NCBI GenBank assembly: GCA_021811865.1
Contig: JAKAQB010000002.1
Coordinates: 1 to 64,000 of the forward strand
DNA: 64,000 bases
DNA from: Actinomycetes bacterium
GTDB taxonomy: Bacteria; Actinomycetota; Acidimicrobiia; Acidimicrobiales; Palsa-688
Direction: 5' to 3'
This document shows positions 26,615 through 36,000 of this stretch, in pieces. A program made the translations under genes and the position numbers. Each line of letters opens with the position of its first letter. Positions within the stretch are counted from its first letter, which is position 1. The notes below the pieces were generated by a model. That model did not search any database. It was not told the DNA's origin and saw only the letters and a program-made list of their open reading frames with translations.

Positions 26615-28204
26615 GTGGACGTCCTGATCACCGGCCACGCCGGACTCTTCGTCGCCGCGGGCCCGACGGGGGATACCACCATCCTCTGCGACCCGTGGTT
26701 CAACCCCGCCTACCTTGGGGCGTGGTTCCCCTTCCCCGACAACGCCGGCGTCGACGTCGAGCGGATCTCGTCGCCGACCTACCTCTACGTGTCGCACCTC
26801 CACAAGGACCACTTCGACCGCCGGTTCCTGGCCGAACACGTCGACAAGCGGGCCACCGTCCTGCTGCCCGACTTCCCCCTCCCGGACCTGCGGGAGGCAC
26901 TGGAGGACGTCGGCTTCACCAGGTTCGTGCCGACCCGCAACGGCGTGCCCGTCGACCTGGACGGCGTGCGGGTGATGATCGTCGCCGCCACGTCGCCCTC
27001 CGACGGCCCCATCGGCGACTCGGTCCTCGCTGTCGACGACGGCGAGGTGCGCCTCATCGACCAGAACGACTGCCACACCCGTGATACCGCCGGCCTCGCC
27101 GGCCTCGGCCCCTACGACCTGCACCTGCTGCAGTACTCGGGGGCGATCTGGTACCCGATGGTCTACCGCATGGAACCCGGGCGCAAGGAGGCACTGGCCC
27201 GGGACAAGCGGCGCCGCCAGATCGAGCGGGCGATCGGCTACATCCGGGCCGTGGGTGCAGCCCACGTGGTGCCCTTCGCCGGCCCGCCGGCGTTCCTGGA
27301 CCCGGAGCTGTTCGGGCTGAACGACCTGCACGCCGACCCGGCCAACATCTTCCTCGACCAGCCGCAGTTCCTGGAGGAGATGGCCGCCGCCGGCATGCAC
27401 CACGGGGAGCTGGCGGTCGCTGGCACGGGGATCCACCTCGGGCCCGGCCGTTTCGAGGTCGCCCATGCCGAGCCGCCGGAGGCGATCTTTGCCGGCAAGG
27501 AGCGCTACCTGCGCAGCTACCAGCAGCGCCGAAAACCGCAGCTGGACACCGCCCGCCCCCGCCTGAGCGGAGCAGCCCGTGGCGTGGGGGACCTCGCTGC
27601 CGCTCTGGGCGCATGGTGGGAACCTCTGCTCCGCCACGCGCCGACCCTGCGCCGGGCCCTCGGCGGGCGGCTCGTGCTCGACGTCGGCGCCTACGGGGTG
27701 GTCCTCGATCCTGGGGAGGGCACCCTGCGGCCGTGGCGGGGCGAGGAGTGGGAGCACTGGTTCGGCTTCGACGAGGCCGTCCTGTGGGATGTCGTCGACC
27801 GCCACGTGACCGACTGGGTCAACGAGCTGTTCCTCTCCTGCCGGTTCGAGGCCGACCGGGTCGGTGGGTACAACGACGCCGTGTTCACGTTCTTCAAGTG
27901 CCTCGAGCCCCGCCGTATGGCGCACCTCGAGTCCACCCTCGCCTCCGCCGAACGCCTCGCCGGCGGCGCAGGCCCCGACTCCGGGCTCGAGACGTTCCGC
28001 TGCGGCGACTGGGTCATCGGCCGGCGCTGCCCGCACCTCGGCGCGGACCTGAGCCGCTTCGGCCGGGTGCACGGGGGGACGATCACCTGCAGCCTCCACG
28101 GCCGCAGCTTCGACCTGGCCACCGGCAGGTGCCTCAACGGGGTCGAGCCCCCGCTGTCAACGCGTTCCGCGTTGCAGGCCCAGATCGACGCGCTGGACGG
28201 GTAG
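26615..28204 (+). CDS. MBL-fold metallo-hydrolase with C-terminal Rieske domain
   Basis: 529 residues from GTG. The N-terminal metallo-beta-lactamase domain has SHLHKDHFD (HxHxDH; about 68-76) and further UlaG-like elements (DQNDCHTRD, FAGPPAF). The C-terminus (about 465-520) is a Rieske [2Fe-2S] domain with CPHLGADLSRFG and CSLHGRSFDLATG, giving the CxH and CxxH ligands. The same two domains occur in CMP-N-acetylneuraminate hydroxylase, but there Rieske comes first. Its substrate is unknown; no sialic acid genes are nearby. The lysozyme gene's stop is 3 bp away, convergent. Confidence 0.85.
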   Translation: MDVLITGHAGLFVAAGPTGDTTILCDPWFNPAYLGAWFPFPDNAGVDVERISSPTYLYVSHLHKDHFDRRFLAEHVDKRATVLLPDFPLPDLREALEDVGFTRFVPTRNGVPVDLDGVRVMIVAATSPSDGPIGDSVLAVDDGEVRLIDQNDCHTRDTAGLAGLGPYDLHLLQYSGAIWYPMVYRMEPGRKEALARDKRRRQIERAIGYIRAVGAAHVVPFAGPPAFLDPELFGLNDLHADPANIFLDQPQFLEEMAAAGMHHGELAVAGTGIHLGPGRFEVAHAEPPEAIFAGKERYLRSYQQRRKPQLDTARPRLSGAARGVGDLAAALGAWWEPLLRHAPTLRRALGGRLVLDVGAYGVVLDPGEGTLRPWRGEEWEHWFGFDEAVLWDVVDRHVTDWVNELFLSCRFEADRVGGYNDAVFTFFKCLEPRRMAHLESTLASAERLAGGAGPDSGLETFRCGDWVIGRRCPHLGADLSRFGRVHGGTITCSLHGRSFDLATGRCLNGVEPPLSTRSALQAQIDALDG

Positions 28205-28206
28205 CG

Positions 28207-29868
28207 CTACTTTCCTTCCGTCCCCGTCGCCCACACCGCCCGCCCCCGCGCCGGGTACAGGACGAAGTTGGCGTCGTCCTGGATCACAGCGTGCGTGCGT
28301 CCGGATCGGGTGGTCCGCGTCTGCCACAGCAGCTTGCCGGAGGAGGCGACGACCTCCAGGTTGCCGTTGGCGGGCAGCACGGCGACGTTGCCAGGGTGCC
28401 CGTAGGTGTGGGACTGCCACAGGGCCCGGCCGTGCACGATGTACTCCACGAGGTTGCCGTCGCGCTGCATGATCACCTCGAACCGCTCGTTGGCGGAGAC
28501 GATCGCGTGCCCGCGGGTGAGGACCTCGCCGGCGGTCAGCAGGTTGGACGGCGGGGGGGGCGGCGGCGGGGGGGGCAGGGTGGTGGTGGTGGTCGTCGTG
28601 GTCGGCGCCGGCAGCGTCGTCGTGACGCAGGCCGCGGGGGTGGTCGTCGTGACGCAGGGGACAGTGGTGGTGGTGGTGGTGGGCGGCGGCGTCGCGCTGG
28701 GGTCGAGGGCGAAGTTCTGGAGCGCCGCCGCGTTCCCGAGGAACATGTCGCCGTCGTAGCCCCACTGGTTGTTGTTGGTGTACTGCCACACCGTCGGGCT
28801 GGTCCACCCGCCGGGGACGGGGGTGGGGCTCGACCCCCACGCCGCCAGGTCTAGCGGGTCGACAGCGGCGATGGGGGAGCCGTGGGTGCAGGTGTTCCAG
28901 AAGTTGGCGTTGGTGTACAGCGCCGGGTACCGGCCGGTCAGGTACTGGTACTCGTTGTCGAAGGACTGGACCCAGGCGATCAGCTGCGCCGGGGTCATGC
29001 CGTAGCACTCCGGCCCGTAGGGGTTGTTCTCGAAGTCGAGCATTCCGGGCAGCGTCCTGCCGTCGGGGGACCAGCCGCCGCCGTTGGCGACGAAGAAGTC
29101 GGCCTGGGCAGCGCCTGTCGAGTTGTTGGGGATGGCGAAGTGGTAGGCGCCCCGGATCAGGCCGGCGGCGTAGCTGCCGTTGTACTGCTGCGGGAAGTAG
29201 GTGCTGTCGACGTAGTAGGTGCCCTCGGTGGCCTTCACCCAGGCGAAGGTGTTTCCGGCGGCGGCGACCGCCGACCAGTTGACGTTGCCCTGGTGGCTGG
29301 ACACGTCGATGCCGATCGGCTCCGGCGGTGGCGGGACGGTGGTCGTGGACGTCGACGACGTCGAAGTGGTGGACGTGGAGGTGGTGGTGGAGCCGCCCGG
29401 GACGGTCGTCGTGGTGGTCGTCGTGGTGGTGCCGGACTGCATCGGTGTGTTGGCCCGGGCGGTGCGGGCTCGCCGGCCGGGGATGCTCGAGCCGAGGAAG
29501 TCGGCCCACGGGTGGGTGATGGCCTCGGGGTGACCGGCGTGCGGCGCCTTCAGGTTCACCGCCAGGCGCCAGCGGGCCAGGGACGCCTGCTGCGCCAGCG
29601 ACGGTGTGGCGATCGCACCGGCGAGCCGTGTCGTTGCGAGTCGCGTCCCGGTGGTGGCGGCCGCGGGTAGCGCCGGCGCCGTGGTTGGGCGGAACGCGCC
29701 GGCACTGAGGCCGACGACGCCGGCCAGAGCGAGCAGCGCGCCGACGGCGAGGACGGCGGCGCCCCACAGCGACCCGCCCGGTTCGCCCCGGCGGGGGGAT
29801 CCGCTCCCGGCCTGCTCTCCACCCACCGGGGTTCTGTTCCTGTCTGCTGCCACTGCGTACCGCCTCAC
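28207..29868 (-). CDS. GH25 lysozyme (muramidase) with C-terminal bulb-type lectin domain
   Basis: 553 residues. One transmembrane or signal-anchor segment (about 35-58) and a long Thr/Ser-rich linker precede the GH25 domain (about 178-385): IGIDVSSHQGNVNW at its start and the catalytic Asp-x-Glu in MLDFENN. A second Thr/Pro linker leads to a mannose-binding bulb-lectin domain (about 445-550) with three QxDxNxVxY-like repeats, best seen in MQRDGNLVEY. It should cut the glycan chains of peptidoglycan outside the cell and bind surface glycans. Convergent with the MBL-Rieske gene. Confidence 0.9.
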   Translation of the reverse strand: MRRYAVAADRNRTPVGGEQAGSGSPRRGEPGGSLWGAAVLAVGALLALAGVVGLSAGAFRPTTAPALPAAATTGTRLATTRLAGAIATPSLAQQASLARWRLAVNLKAPHAGHPEAITHPWADFLGSSIPGRRARTARANTPMQSGTTTTTTTTTVPGGSTTTSTSTTSTSSTSTTTVPPPPEPIGIDVSSHQGNVNWSAVAAAGNTFAWVKATEGTYYVDSTYFPQQYNGSYAAGLIRGAYHFAIPNNSTGAAQADFFVANGGGWSPDGRTLPGMLDFENNPYGPECYGMTPAQLIAWVQSFDNEYQYLTGRYPALYTNANFWNTCTHGSPIAAVDPLDLAAWGSSPTPVPGGWTSPTVWQYTNNNQWGYDGDMFLGNAAALQNFALDPSATPPPTTTTTTVPCVTTTTPAACVTTTLPAPTTTTTTTTLPPPPPPPPPSNLLTAGEVLTRGHAIVSANERFEVIMQRDGNLVEYIVHGRALWQSHTYGHPGNVAVLPANGNLEVVASSGKLLWQTRTTRSGRTHAVIQDDANFVLYPARGRAVWATGTEGK

Positions 29869-30307
29869 CGACGCCGACCGGCGGGAACGGCGCGTTGCTC
29901 GGCCGTGACCGCCACGGGGAACTGCGCTCCGCGCCCGCCCGTACAGTTTCCGCTATGGGCGGCCGGCGCGCAACCCCCTGTGGTCGCTCCGACGTGCGAA
30001 GGGTCAGCGTGGACCGTCGGCTGGGGCTTCGGATGGGTCGCCTGGGGGGTCTGCGACCTCCCTCCAACCGGCAGGGACAGGCCGCACTCGACGCGGGGTG
30101 TGAGGGATCTCCTGCCCGTGCGGGAGCGGCAGTGCCGGCTCTGCGGCAAGAGCTTCGCCAGGCCCGGCATGCTCGAGTCGGGTTCTGCGGCTACGCCGGT
30201 CCGGCCGAGGAATCACCCGCGGTCACCTGAAGCTTTGAAGCTGACCTGAAGCGCCAGCCCGTCGCAGCATCCACCACCCGGTCGGCTCGTCATGGCACGC
30301 TCGGCAC
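29869..30307. other. Intergenic stretch with no supported gene
   Basis: Lies between the lysozyme start and the SEC-C gene. A forward frame contains CRLCGKSFARPG, which looks like half a zinc finger, but there is no partner pair or family match. The lysozyme promoter should lie near 29900. Confidence 0.5.
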
Positions 30308-31781
30308 GTGACCGAGCCTCGACGCAACGACACGTGCCCCTGCGGCAGCGGGAGGAAGTACAAGCGGTGCTGCCTCGACGCGCGGATGTAGCTGCGAGGG
30401 ACAGGCGTGAGTGCGAGCAGATGTGGGCTCGCATGCAGCACTGGGCGTTCGGTTGCTTCGATGACGAGCTCGGCTCGGCGCTGGTCGAGCACCTAACGGG
30501 GCGCGGGGTCGGGAGCACGGAGCATCCGGCCGACGAGGACGACATGGCGCTGTCGTTGGCCTGGCTGCTCCTGGACCGCCCGGTCGCCTGTGGCGCCACG
30601 CCGGCGCGCCTCTATGCCGAGATGTCCGAGCCGCCTCCACGAGAGCGGTGGCTGGCCGGGCGGATCGCCGCCAGCCGGCTCGGTGTGCACCGGGTGATCA
30701 ACGCAGAGCCCGGCGCCTGGATGGAGCTGGAGGATGTCCTCACCGGGACGCGCGTACGTGTGGACAGCCCGAACGTTTCGGTTGCCGCCGTTCGCTGGCA
30801 CTCCTCATCTGCCGGGTGGAGCAAGGCGGCCCGGTGCCAGCGCTGTGGGGTGGGGCCGCCTTCTACGAGCCGAGCGAGGAGGCCGAGATCCTGGCCGAGT
30901 TGCAGCACGTCGCAGGAGCCAACGGGCTCGGCACCGACGCGGCCGGCCTGGCGGCCGCGCTCTCCGCCGCCGCGCGCCAGATGGCGTGCTTCGTGCCGCC
31001 CAGCCGCCTGGCGGAGCGGACCTTTTTCACTCTCGAGGGTGATCCGGTGGTCGTTGCGGAAGGGAGCTGGCGGCTGCGCGACCGGGCGGCGGCGCTGCGT
31101 GCGCTGTGTGGCGCTTCCGAGCTGGCGTTGTGCCCGGAGGGCACGGATGGGAACGGGCACACCTTCGACTGGTTGGCTCCCCGTCGCGACCTCGTCGCGC
31201 GCCGGGCAGTGCTCCCCCCGGGCGCGGTAGTCCTGGAGGGCGGGCCGGTGACCATGGACGAGCGAGGCGAGCTCACGGGCGGTGACATCACCTGCCTTGG
31301 CACCTTCACCGTGCGTGGAGAGCTTCTCGAGCTCTCCTGCCTCTCCGCAGGGCGTCTGGACGCCGCTGTCGCGCTCGTGGAGCGCACCCTCGGGCCTCTC
31401 GCCACGGAGCCGAAGCGACGCCTTCGCTCGATCGAGGAGTTTCGGCAGGACGGAGGGGGCCGACCAGCCGGGACGGGCTCCGAGCCGGCCCCCGGACAGC
31501 GACGCGCCGGGTCCGCCGACGGGCCCGAGGCGCGCTTCCAGGCACTCGTCTACCGGCGCTGGATCGACGACCCCGACCCGCGCCTTGGCGGGCTCAGCCC
31601 GCGCGAGGCCGCCGGCCGCCCGGAGCATCGCGAGCAGTTGGAGCGGCAGCTGCGCATCTTCGAGCACAGCACCGCCTGCAATCGCGGCGCCCCGTTCCAG
31701 GGGGCGGCGGTCGCCTGGTTGCGCGAAGTGCTGGCGCTCGACTGGAGCCGGCAGTTCGATAGGGAGCCCTTTCACCTGTAG
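30308..31781 (+). pseudogene. SEC-C motif protein broken by two frameshifts
   Basis: A GTG at 30308 opens MTEPRRNDTCPCGSGRKYKR, an N-terminal SEC-C zinc motif (CPCGSGRKYKRCC), then hits TAG at 30392. The protein continues in the next frame from about 30385 (ARDRRECEQMWARMQHWAF to VSVAAVRWH), then shifts again near 30800 (LLICRVEQGGPVPALWGGAA to the end, REPFHL). Both shifts fit +2 or -1; the first lies in a GCGCG run. Joined, it would be about 490 residues. Either a real pseudogene or two assembly errors. Function unknown; SEC-C domains usually bind zinc and partner proteins. Confidence 0.7.
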
Positions 31782-31859
31782 TGGACGCGGGTGGGGCTCG
31801 CTGGGACGGTGCGTCCTGGCCACCTTCACTGTCTTGGCTCGGCGTCTGCGGTTGGACCG

Positions 31860-33341
31860 TCAGCCGAGCCTCGCCGCTGCCCGGATGAACGCCGCCAGGT
31901 CGGCGCTCTGCTGCAGCCGGCTCGGTTCGTGGACGTACATCATGTGGCCGGCGGGGTAGTGGCGCATCTCGATGTTGGCCCGCAGCTGCGCCGGGATCTG
32001 CAGGTGGGCGAAGGCGTGCTCGGCCGCGAAGTACGGCGTCGCCCCGTCGTAGAAGCCGCAGGCGACGTGGACCTGCATGTGAGGGTTGTGCCGCATCGCC
32101 TCGCCGAGCATCGAGGAGATGCTCACCGCCCGGCCCTCGAACTCGGCGTAGCTCCAGGGGTTGACCCGGTCGGTGAGCACCTCGTAGGGCAGGTCGGAGT
32201 GGTATCCGAGCTCCTGGCGCACGTAGTGGTTGAGGGCGCCGGCGTAGGGGCCGTGGATGGCGACGTTGCTCGGGTCGTGGGACGGCTTCTCACCGCCGCC
32301 GTCGGCCTCGTAGCCGACGAACCGCCCGTCCAGCCGGCCGACGACCAGGCCCCGGTCCCGCAGGAGCTCGCGGAAGAAGCGGTGGTGCTCGACGCGCAGG
32401 TCGACCCGGTCGACGTACGCCTCGCTCAGCCCGGCCACGGCGGCGACCCGGCGCACGAGGTCGTCGCGCTCCTCGGCGGACAGGCGGGCGCCGCGAGCGA
32501 GGCCCAACGCGTACGGGCCGGCGGTCAGCTCCTCGGCCTCAGCGCGGACCTCCTCGAGCGGCCGGTCGCCGTGCCGCCCGTGGTAGTGGGCGATCGCCGC
32601 GTAGGTGGGAAGGAAGAGGGCGGCCGGCTGGTCGTTGCCCTCCGTGAAGCGGATGGTGCCCATGTCGATGACCGAGGAGATCAGCACGATCCCGTTGGGG
32701 AACAGGCCGAAGCGTCGCTGCAGGTGGTTGGCGAGGGCGGCGGCTCGCACCGTCCCGTACGACTCGCCGGTGAGGAACTTGGGTGACAGCCACCGCCCGT
32801 TGCGGGACGTCCACAGCCGGATCAGCGCCCCGACCGACTCCAGGTCCTTCTGGAAGCCGTGGTACTCGCCGGGCTTGCCGCCCTCCACCACCCGTGAGTA
32901 TCCCGTCGTCACCGGGTCGATGAAGACCAGGTCGGTGTGGGCGAGGAGGGTCTCGGCGTTGTCAGCGAGGCCCCACGGCGGGGGGGTCAGCCGGCCGGCG
33001 TCGCCCATCACCACGCGGCGGGGTCCGAGCAGACCGAGGTGCAGCCACACGCTGGAGGAGCCGGGGCCGCCGTTGAATGCGAAGGTCACCGGACGGGTCG
33101 CCGGGTCGGCGCCGTCGAGCACGTAGGTGGCGACGAACAGCTCCGCCTTGGGCCGGTGGCCCACCCAGGTCTCGCCGTCGTGGACCTCCTCTCGCAGCAC
33201 CACCCGACCGGCGGTCGCCGTGTAGCGCAGCTCGCCTCCCGGCGTGGCCAGGGTGTGGCCGCTCGTGACTAGGTCGTCGGCGGGATCCGGCTCCCGCCGG
33301 CCCTTGTCGTCGCTCCCGGTCACCTGGCGTTCCTCCGTCAT
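31860..33341 (-). CDS. Serine carboxypeptidase-like protein (peptidase family S10)
   Basis: 493 residues from the ATG at 33341. The alpha/beta-hydrolase core carries FNGGPGSSSVW (oxyanion hole), the nucleophile motif LTGESYGTVR, a likely catalytic Asp in CGFYDGATP and the His in YPAGHMMY. All three triad positions are present, so it should be active. No signal peptide is seen, unlike eukaryotic S10 enzymes, so it is probably cytoplasmic. It is convergent with the SEC-C pseudogene and divergent from the MFS transporter. Confidence 0.9.
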   Translation of the reverse strand: MTEERQVTGSDDKGRREPDPADDLVTSGHTLATPGGELRYTATAGRVVLREEVHDGETWVGHRPKAELFVATYVLDGADPATRPVTFAFNGGPGSSSVWLHLGLLGPRRVVMGDAGRLTPPPWGLADNAETLLAHTDLVFIDPVTTGYSRVVEGGKPGEYHGFQKDLESVGALIRLWTSRNGRWLSPKFLTGESYGTVRAAALANHLQRRFGLFPNGIVLISSVIDMGTIRFTEGNDQPAALFLPTYAAIAHYHGRHGDRPLEEVRAEAEELTAGPYALGLARGARLSAEERDDLVRRVAAVAGLSEAYVDRVDLRVEHHRFFRELLRDRGLVVGRLDGRFVGYEADGGGEKPSHDPSNVAIHGPYAGALNHYVRQELGYHSDLPYEVLTDRVNPWSYAEFEGRAVSISSMLGEAMRHNPHMQVHVACGFYDGATPYFAAEHAFAHLQIPAQLRANIEMRHYPAGHMMYVHEPSRLQQSADLAAFIRAAARLG

Positions 33342-33598
33342 GACGCCCACCCTAAGTGGTCCTCCGCCGTGGGCCGCGACCACGTCGACAGTGCGGATGC
33401 TCTCGACTGGCAAGCTCGCGCGCCGCCACAGCGAAAGGTACGACGGGTCGCAGAGGCATCCCTGGCGACGAGTGTGGTCGCTCGCAGCCGGGGCGTGCGG
33501 CGGTGCTCGGCCAGCAGGCGGCTCGCCGTACCGTCCCTTGACGGCTGGGGGGGTGGTGCAATGATGAGAGGCGACAACTCGAGCAGAGGGAGTTCCCC

Positions 33599-34990
33599 AT
33601 GGCTGTGGAGGAGCGGTCCGTGCCGCTGGTGGGCGGCCGGGACGAGCGGTGGGCCAAGACCGACACGTGGCTGTTCGCCTCGTTCGCCCTGGGTTACACG
33701 ATGGAGGCGTACATCTTCACGCTGGCGCCGGTGGCCACCGGCTGGGTGCACGAGCCGGCCTCGCTGCGCTCGTTGCTGCTGTCGTGGGCGCCGATCTGGC
33801 TGATCATCGGCATCGGCATCGCCGGTCCCGTCGGCGACTGGCTCGGCCGGCGGCGCACCTTCTACCTGACGATGGCCACTTACGGGGTGGGCGCCATCGG
33901 CCTGTACTTCGCATCCAGCTACGCCATCCTGCTGACCTTCCTCGCCATCCTGCTCGCCGCCGCCGGGGCCGAGATGAACATGATCATGGTCGCGGTCCAC
34001 GAGACGATGCCCACCAAGCACCGCTCGAAGGCGGCGCTCATGGGCATCAACTTCATCAACTTCGGCGGGCTCGTCGTTGCCGCCGTCGACCTGTCCTCGT
34101 CGTCGGGGACGCACAGCTTCCAGCGGGCCATGGTCGCCTCCGCCCTCATCGGCGTGCTGCTCGTCCTGTTACTCGCCCGGAGCAAGACACCAGAGTCGCC
34201 GCGATGGCTGGTCCGCAAGGGGCGGGCCGACGAGGCGAACGCCCAGATGCTCCACTTCTACGGGGCGGAGGAGGTCGAGGCTCGCCGGCGAGCCGTGCTG
34301 CGAGCCCAGGAGGAGGCCAGGGAGCGCGCCGCCCGCGGGCCGGCGTCCGGCCGGCGGTGGCCGTACCCGCCGTTGTGGCTGCGCGTGACGGCCGTCGTCA
34401 TGGTCGCTTTCGCCGACACCACCGGCTTCGGCCTGCTCACCTACACCCTCGGCCCGGTGCACTTCCCCAAGCTCACCCCCGACATCATCCTCGTCACCTC
34501 CGTCGCAGGGTTCGCCAGCGGCTTCCTCGGCTTGCTCGCCGACCGCTGGAGCCGGCGGTGGATGCTGCTCGTCGGCTATGCCGGCTCCCTGCTGCTCACC
34601 GCCCTCGCGTGGGGGACAGAGTCGGCCTGGGCCAAGGACCTGGCCTACTTCTGGATCCTGCTCGTGATCCTCAACACCTTCGTCAACCTGGCCTACATCA
34701 CCGAGGACACGCTCAAGGGGGAGGTCTGGCCCACCAAGTACCGGGCCCGCTTCACCGCCCTGTGCCGCTTCATCAGCGTCGGCGGTTACATCGGCACCAT
34801 CTACTGGACGGAGCACTTCAGCACGCCCCACCTGATCCTTTTCAACGTGTGCGTGTGGGTGGTCGGCCTGCTCGGCGCCGTACTGTGGTTCTTCGGCGGG
34901 ATCGAGACCGGGATGGGCACCGACATCGAGACCGTCTCGGGCGCCCACGGCATCGAGCTCACCGAGATGCCCATCGCGGGCACCGCGTAG
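33599..34990 (+). CDS. MFS transporter, metabolite:H+ symporter-like
   Basis: 463 residues, 12 predicted membrane helices. The loop after helix 2 is GDWLGRRRTF, the MFS signature, and a long charged loop (about 205-250) separates the halves. The pattern is closest to the sugar/aromatic-acid symporter branch; substrate not determined. Ribosome-binding site GAGGGAG precedes the ATG. The nucleoside hydrolase starts 12 bp after its stop, so import of a nucleoside or related sugar is an attractive guess. Confidence 0.85.
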   Translation: MAVEERSVPLVGGRDERWAKTDTWLFASFALGYTMEAYIFTLAPVATGWVHEPASLRSLLLSWAPIWLIIGIGIAGPVGDWLGRRRTFYLTMATYGVGAIGLYFASSYAILLTFLAILLAAAGAEMNMIMVAVHETMPTKHRSKAALMGINFINFGGLVVAAVDLSSSSGTHSFQRAMVASALIGVLLVLLLARSKTPESPRWLVRKGRADEANAQMLHFYGAEEVEARRRAVLRAQEEARERAARGPASGRRWPYPPLWLRVTAVVMVAFADTTGFGLLTYTLGPVHFPKLTPDIILVTSVAGFASGFLGLLADRWSRRWMLLVGYAGSLLLTALAWGTESAWAKDLAYFWILLVILNTFVNLAYITEDTLKGEVWPTKYRARFTALCRFISVGGYIGTIYWTEHFSTPHLILFNVCVWVVGLLGAVLWFFGGIETGMGTDIETVSGAHGIELTEMPIAGTA

Positions 34991-35001
34991 CGCGAGCTGC
35001 G

Positions 35002-36000
35002 GTGCTGCCCGTCCTGCTGGACTGCGACCCGGGGATAGACGACGCCGTCGCCTTGTGCCTCGCCGTCGGCTGCCCCGACGTCGAGCTCCTCGGCGTCACC
35101 ACCGTCGCCGGCAACCACGTCCTCGAGCGCACGACTCACAACGCCCGGGCCGTGCTCGCCCTGGCCGGCGCCGCCGTCCCCGTCACCGCCGGCTGCGACC
35201 GCCCGCTGCTGCGGGAGCGCTGCATCGCCCCGGAGATCCACGGGGAGACCGGCCTCGGCAACGGCCCGCCGCCGGTGTCCGACGTCTCCGGTGTCCCGCT
35301 GCTCGACGGCCACGCCGCCAACCGGATCGTCGAGGTGGTGCGCAGCCGCCCGGGTGAGGTCACCCTCGTCGCCACCGGCCCGCTTACCAACGTGGCGCTC
35401 GCCCTGCGCCTCGACCCGGGGCTGCCCGATGCCGTCGCCGGCGTGGTGGTGATGGGAGGTGCCACCACCCGGGGCAACACGACGCCGGCCGCCGAGTTCA
35501 ACATCTACGCAGACCCGGAGGCAGCGGCCATGGTCTTCGGCGCCCCCTGGTCGGTGACCATGGTCGGCCTGGACGTGACGCACCAGGCGCGCTGCACCCC
35601 AGACCACCAGCGGCGGCTGGCCGCGACCGGGCCGGTGGGTGCCTACCTCGCCGGGCTGCTCGACGAGTACCGCAGCGGCGGGGCCGGCGGGGAGGACCCG
35701 GCCATGCACGACCCGGTGGCCCTGGCGGCCGCCATCCGCCCGGCGTTGCTGCGCTGCGAGCCGGCAGTGGTGGTCGTGGAGACGGCCGGCGCGGCGACCT
35801 CGGGCATGACCGTCGTCGACTTTGATGTTGGCCCGGCGGCGCCGGCCGGCGGGACGGTGCACCGCGTCGGCACGACCCTCGACGTGGAGGGGTTCTGGGC
35901 GCTCCTGTTCGACGCCGTCGCCCGCCTCGACGGCGGGTCCTCAGATGGCGGAAACCAGCGGGTGGCGGACCGGGTCGTCGAGCGGGTCGCCGACGCGTAG
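35002..36000 (+). CDS. Inosine/uridine-preferring nucleoside hydrolase family protein
   Basis: 332 residues. Hydrolyses N-glycosidic bonds of nucleosides. DCDPGIDDAVAL at the N-terminus is the calcium site. MGGATTRGNTTPAAEFNIYADPEAA carries the Asn/Glu ribose contacts, and MHDPVAL near the end carries the active-site His-Asp. The GTG start is set by the family N-terminus, 12 bp after the MFS gene, so the pair is an operon. The 3' end overlaps the convergent PhyH gene by 60 bp; the overlapping C-terminal tail is not conserved family sequence. Confidence 0.9.
   Translation: MLPVLLDCDPGIDDAVALCLAVGCPDVELLGVTTVAGNHVLERTTHNARAVLALAGAAVPVTAGCDRPLLRERCIAPEIHGETGLGNGPPPVSDVSGVPLLDGHAANRIVEVVRSRPGEVTLVATGPLTNVALALRLDPGLPDAVAGVVVMGGATTRGNTTPAAEFNIYADPEAAAMVFGAPWSVTMVGLDVTHQARCTPDHQRRLAATGPVGAYLAGLLDEYRSGGAGGEDPAMHDPVALAAAIRPALLRCEPAVVVVETAGAATSGMTVVDFDVGPAAPAGGTVHRVGTTLDVEGFWALLFDAVARLDGGSSDGGNQRVADRVVERVADA

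Noticed and set aside
25823..28099. 758-codon minus-strand frame
   Set aside because: It joins antisense of the MBL-Rieske gene, the DinB-like remnant and the small membrane gene; only the last two parts look protein-like.
30100..30250. CRLCGKSFARPG considered as a zinc-finger protein
   Set aside because: Only one Cys pair, no His/Cys partner, and no supported start.
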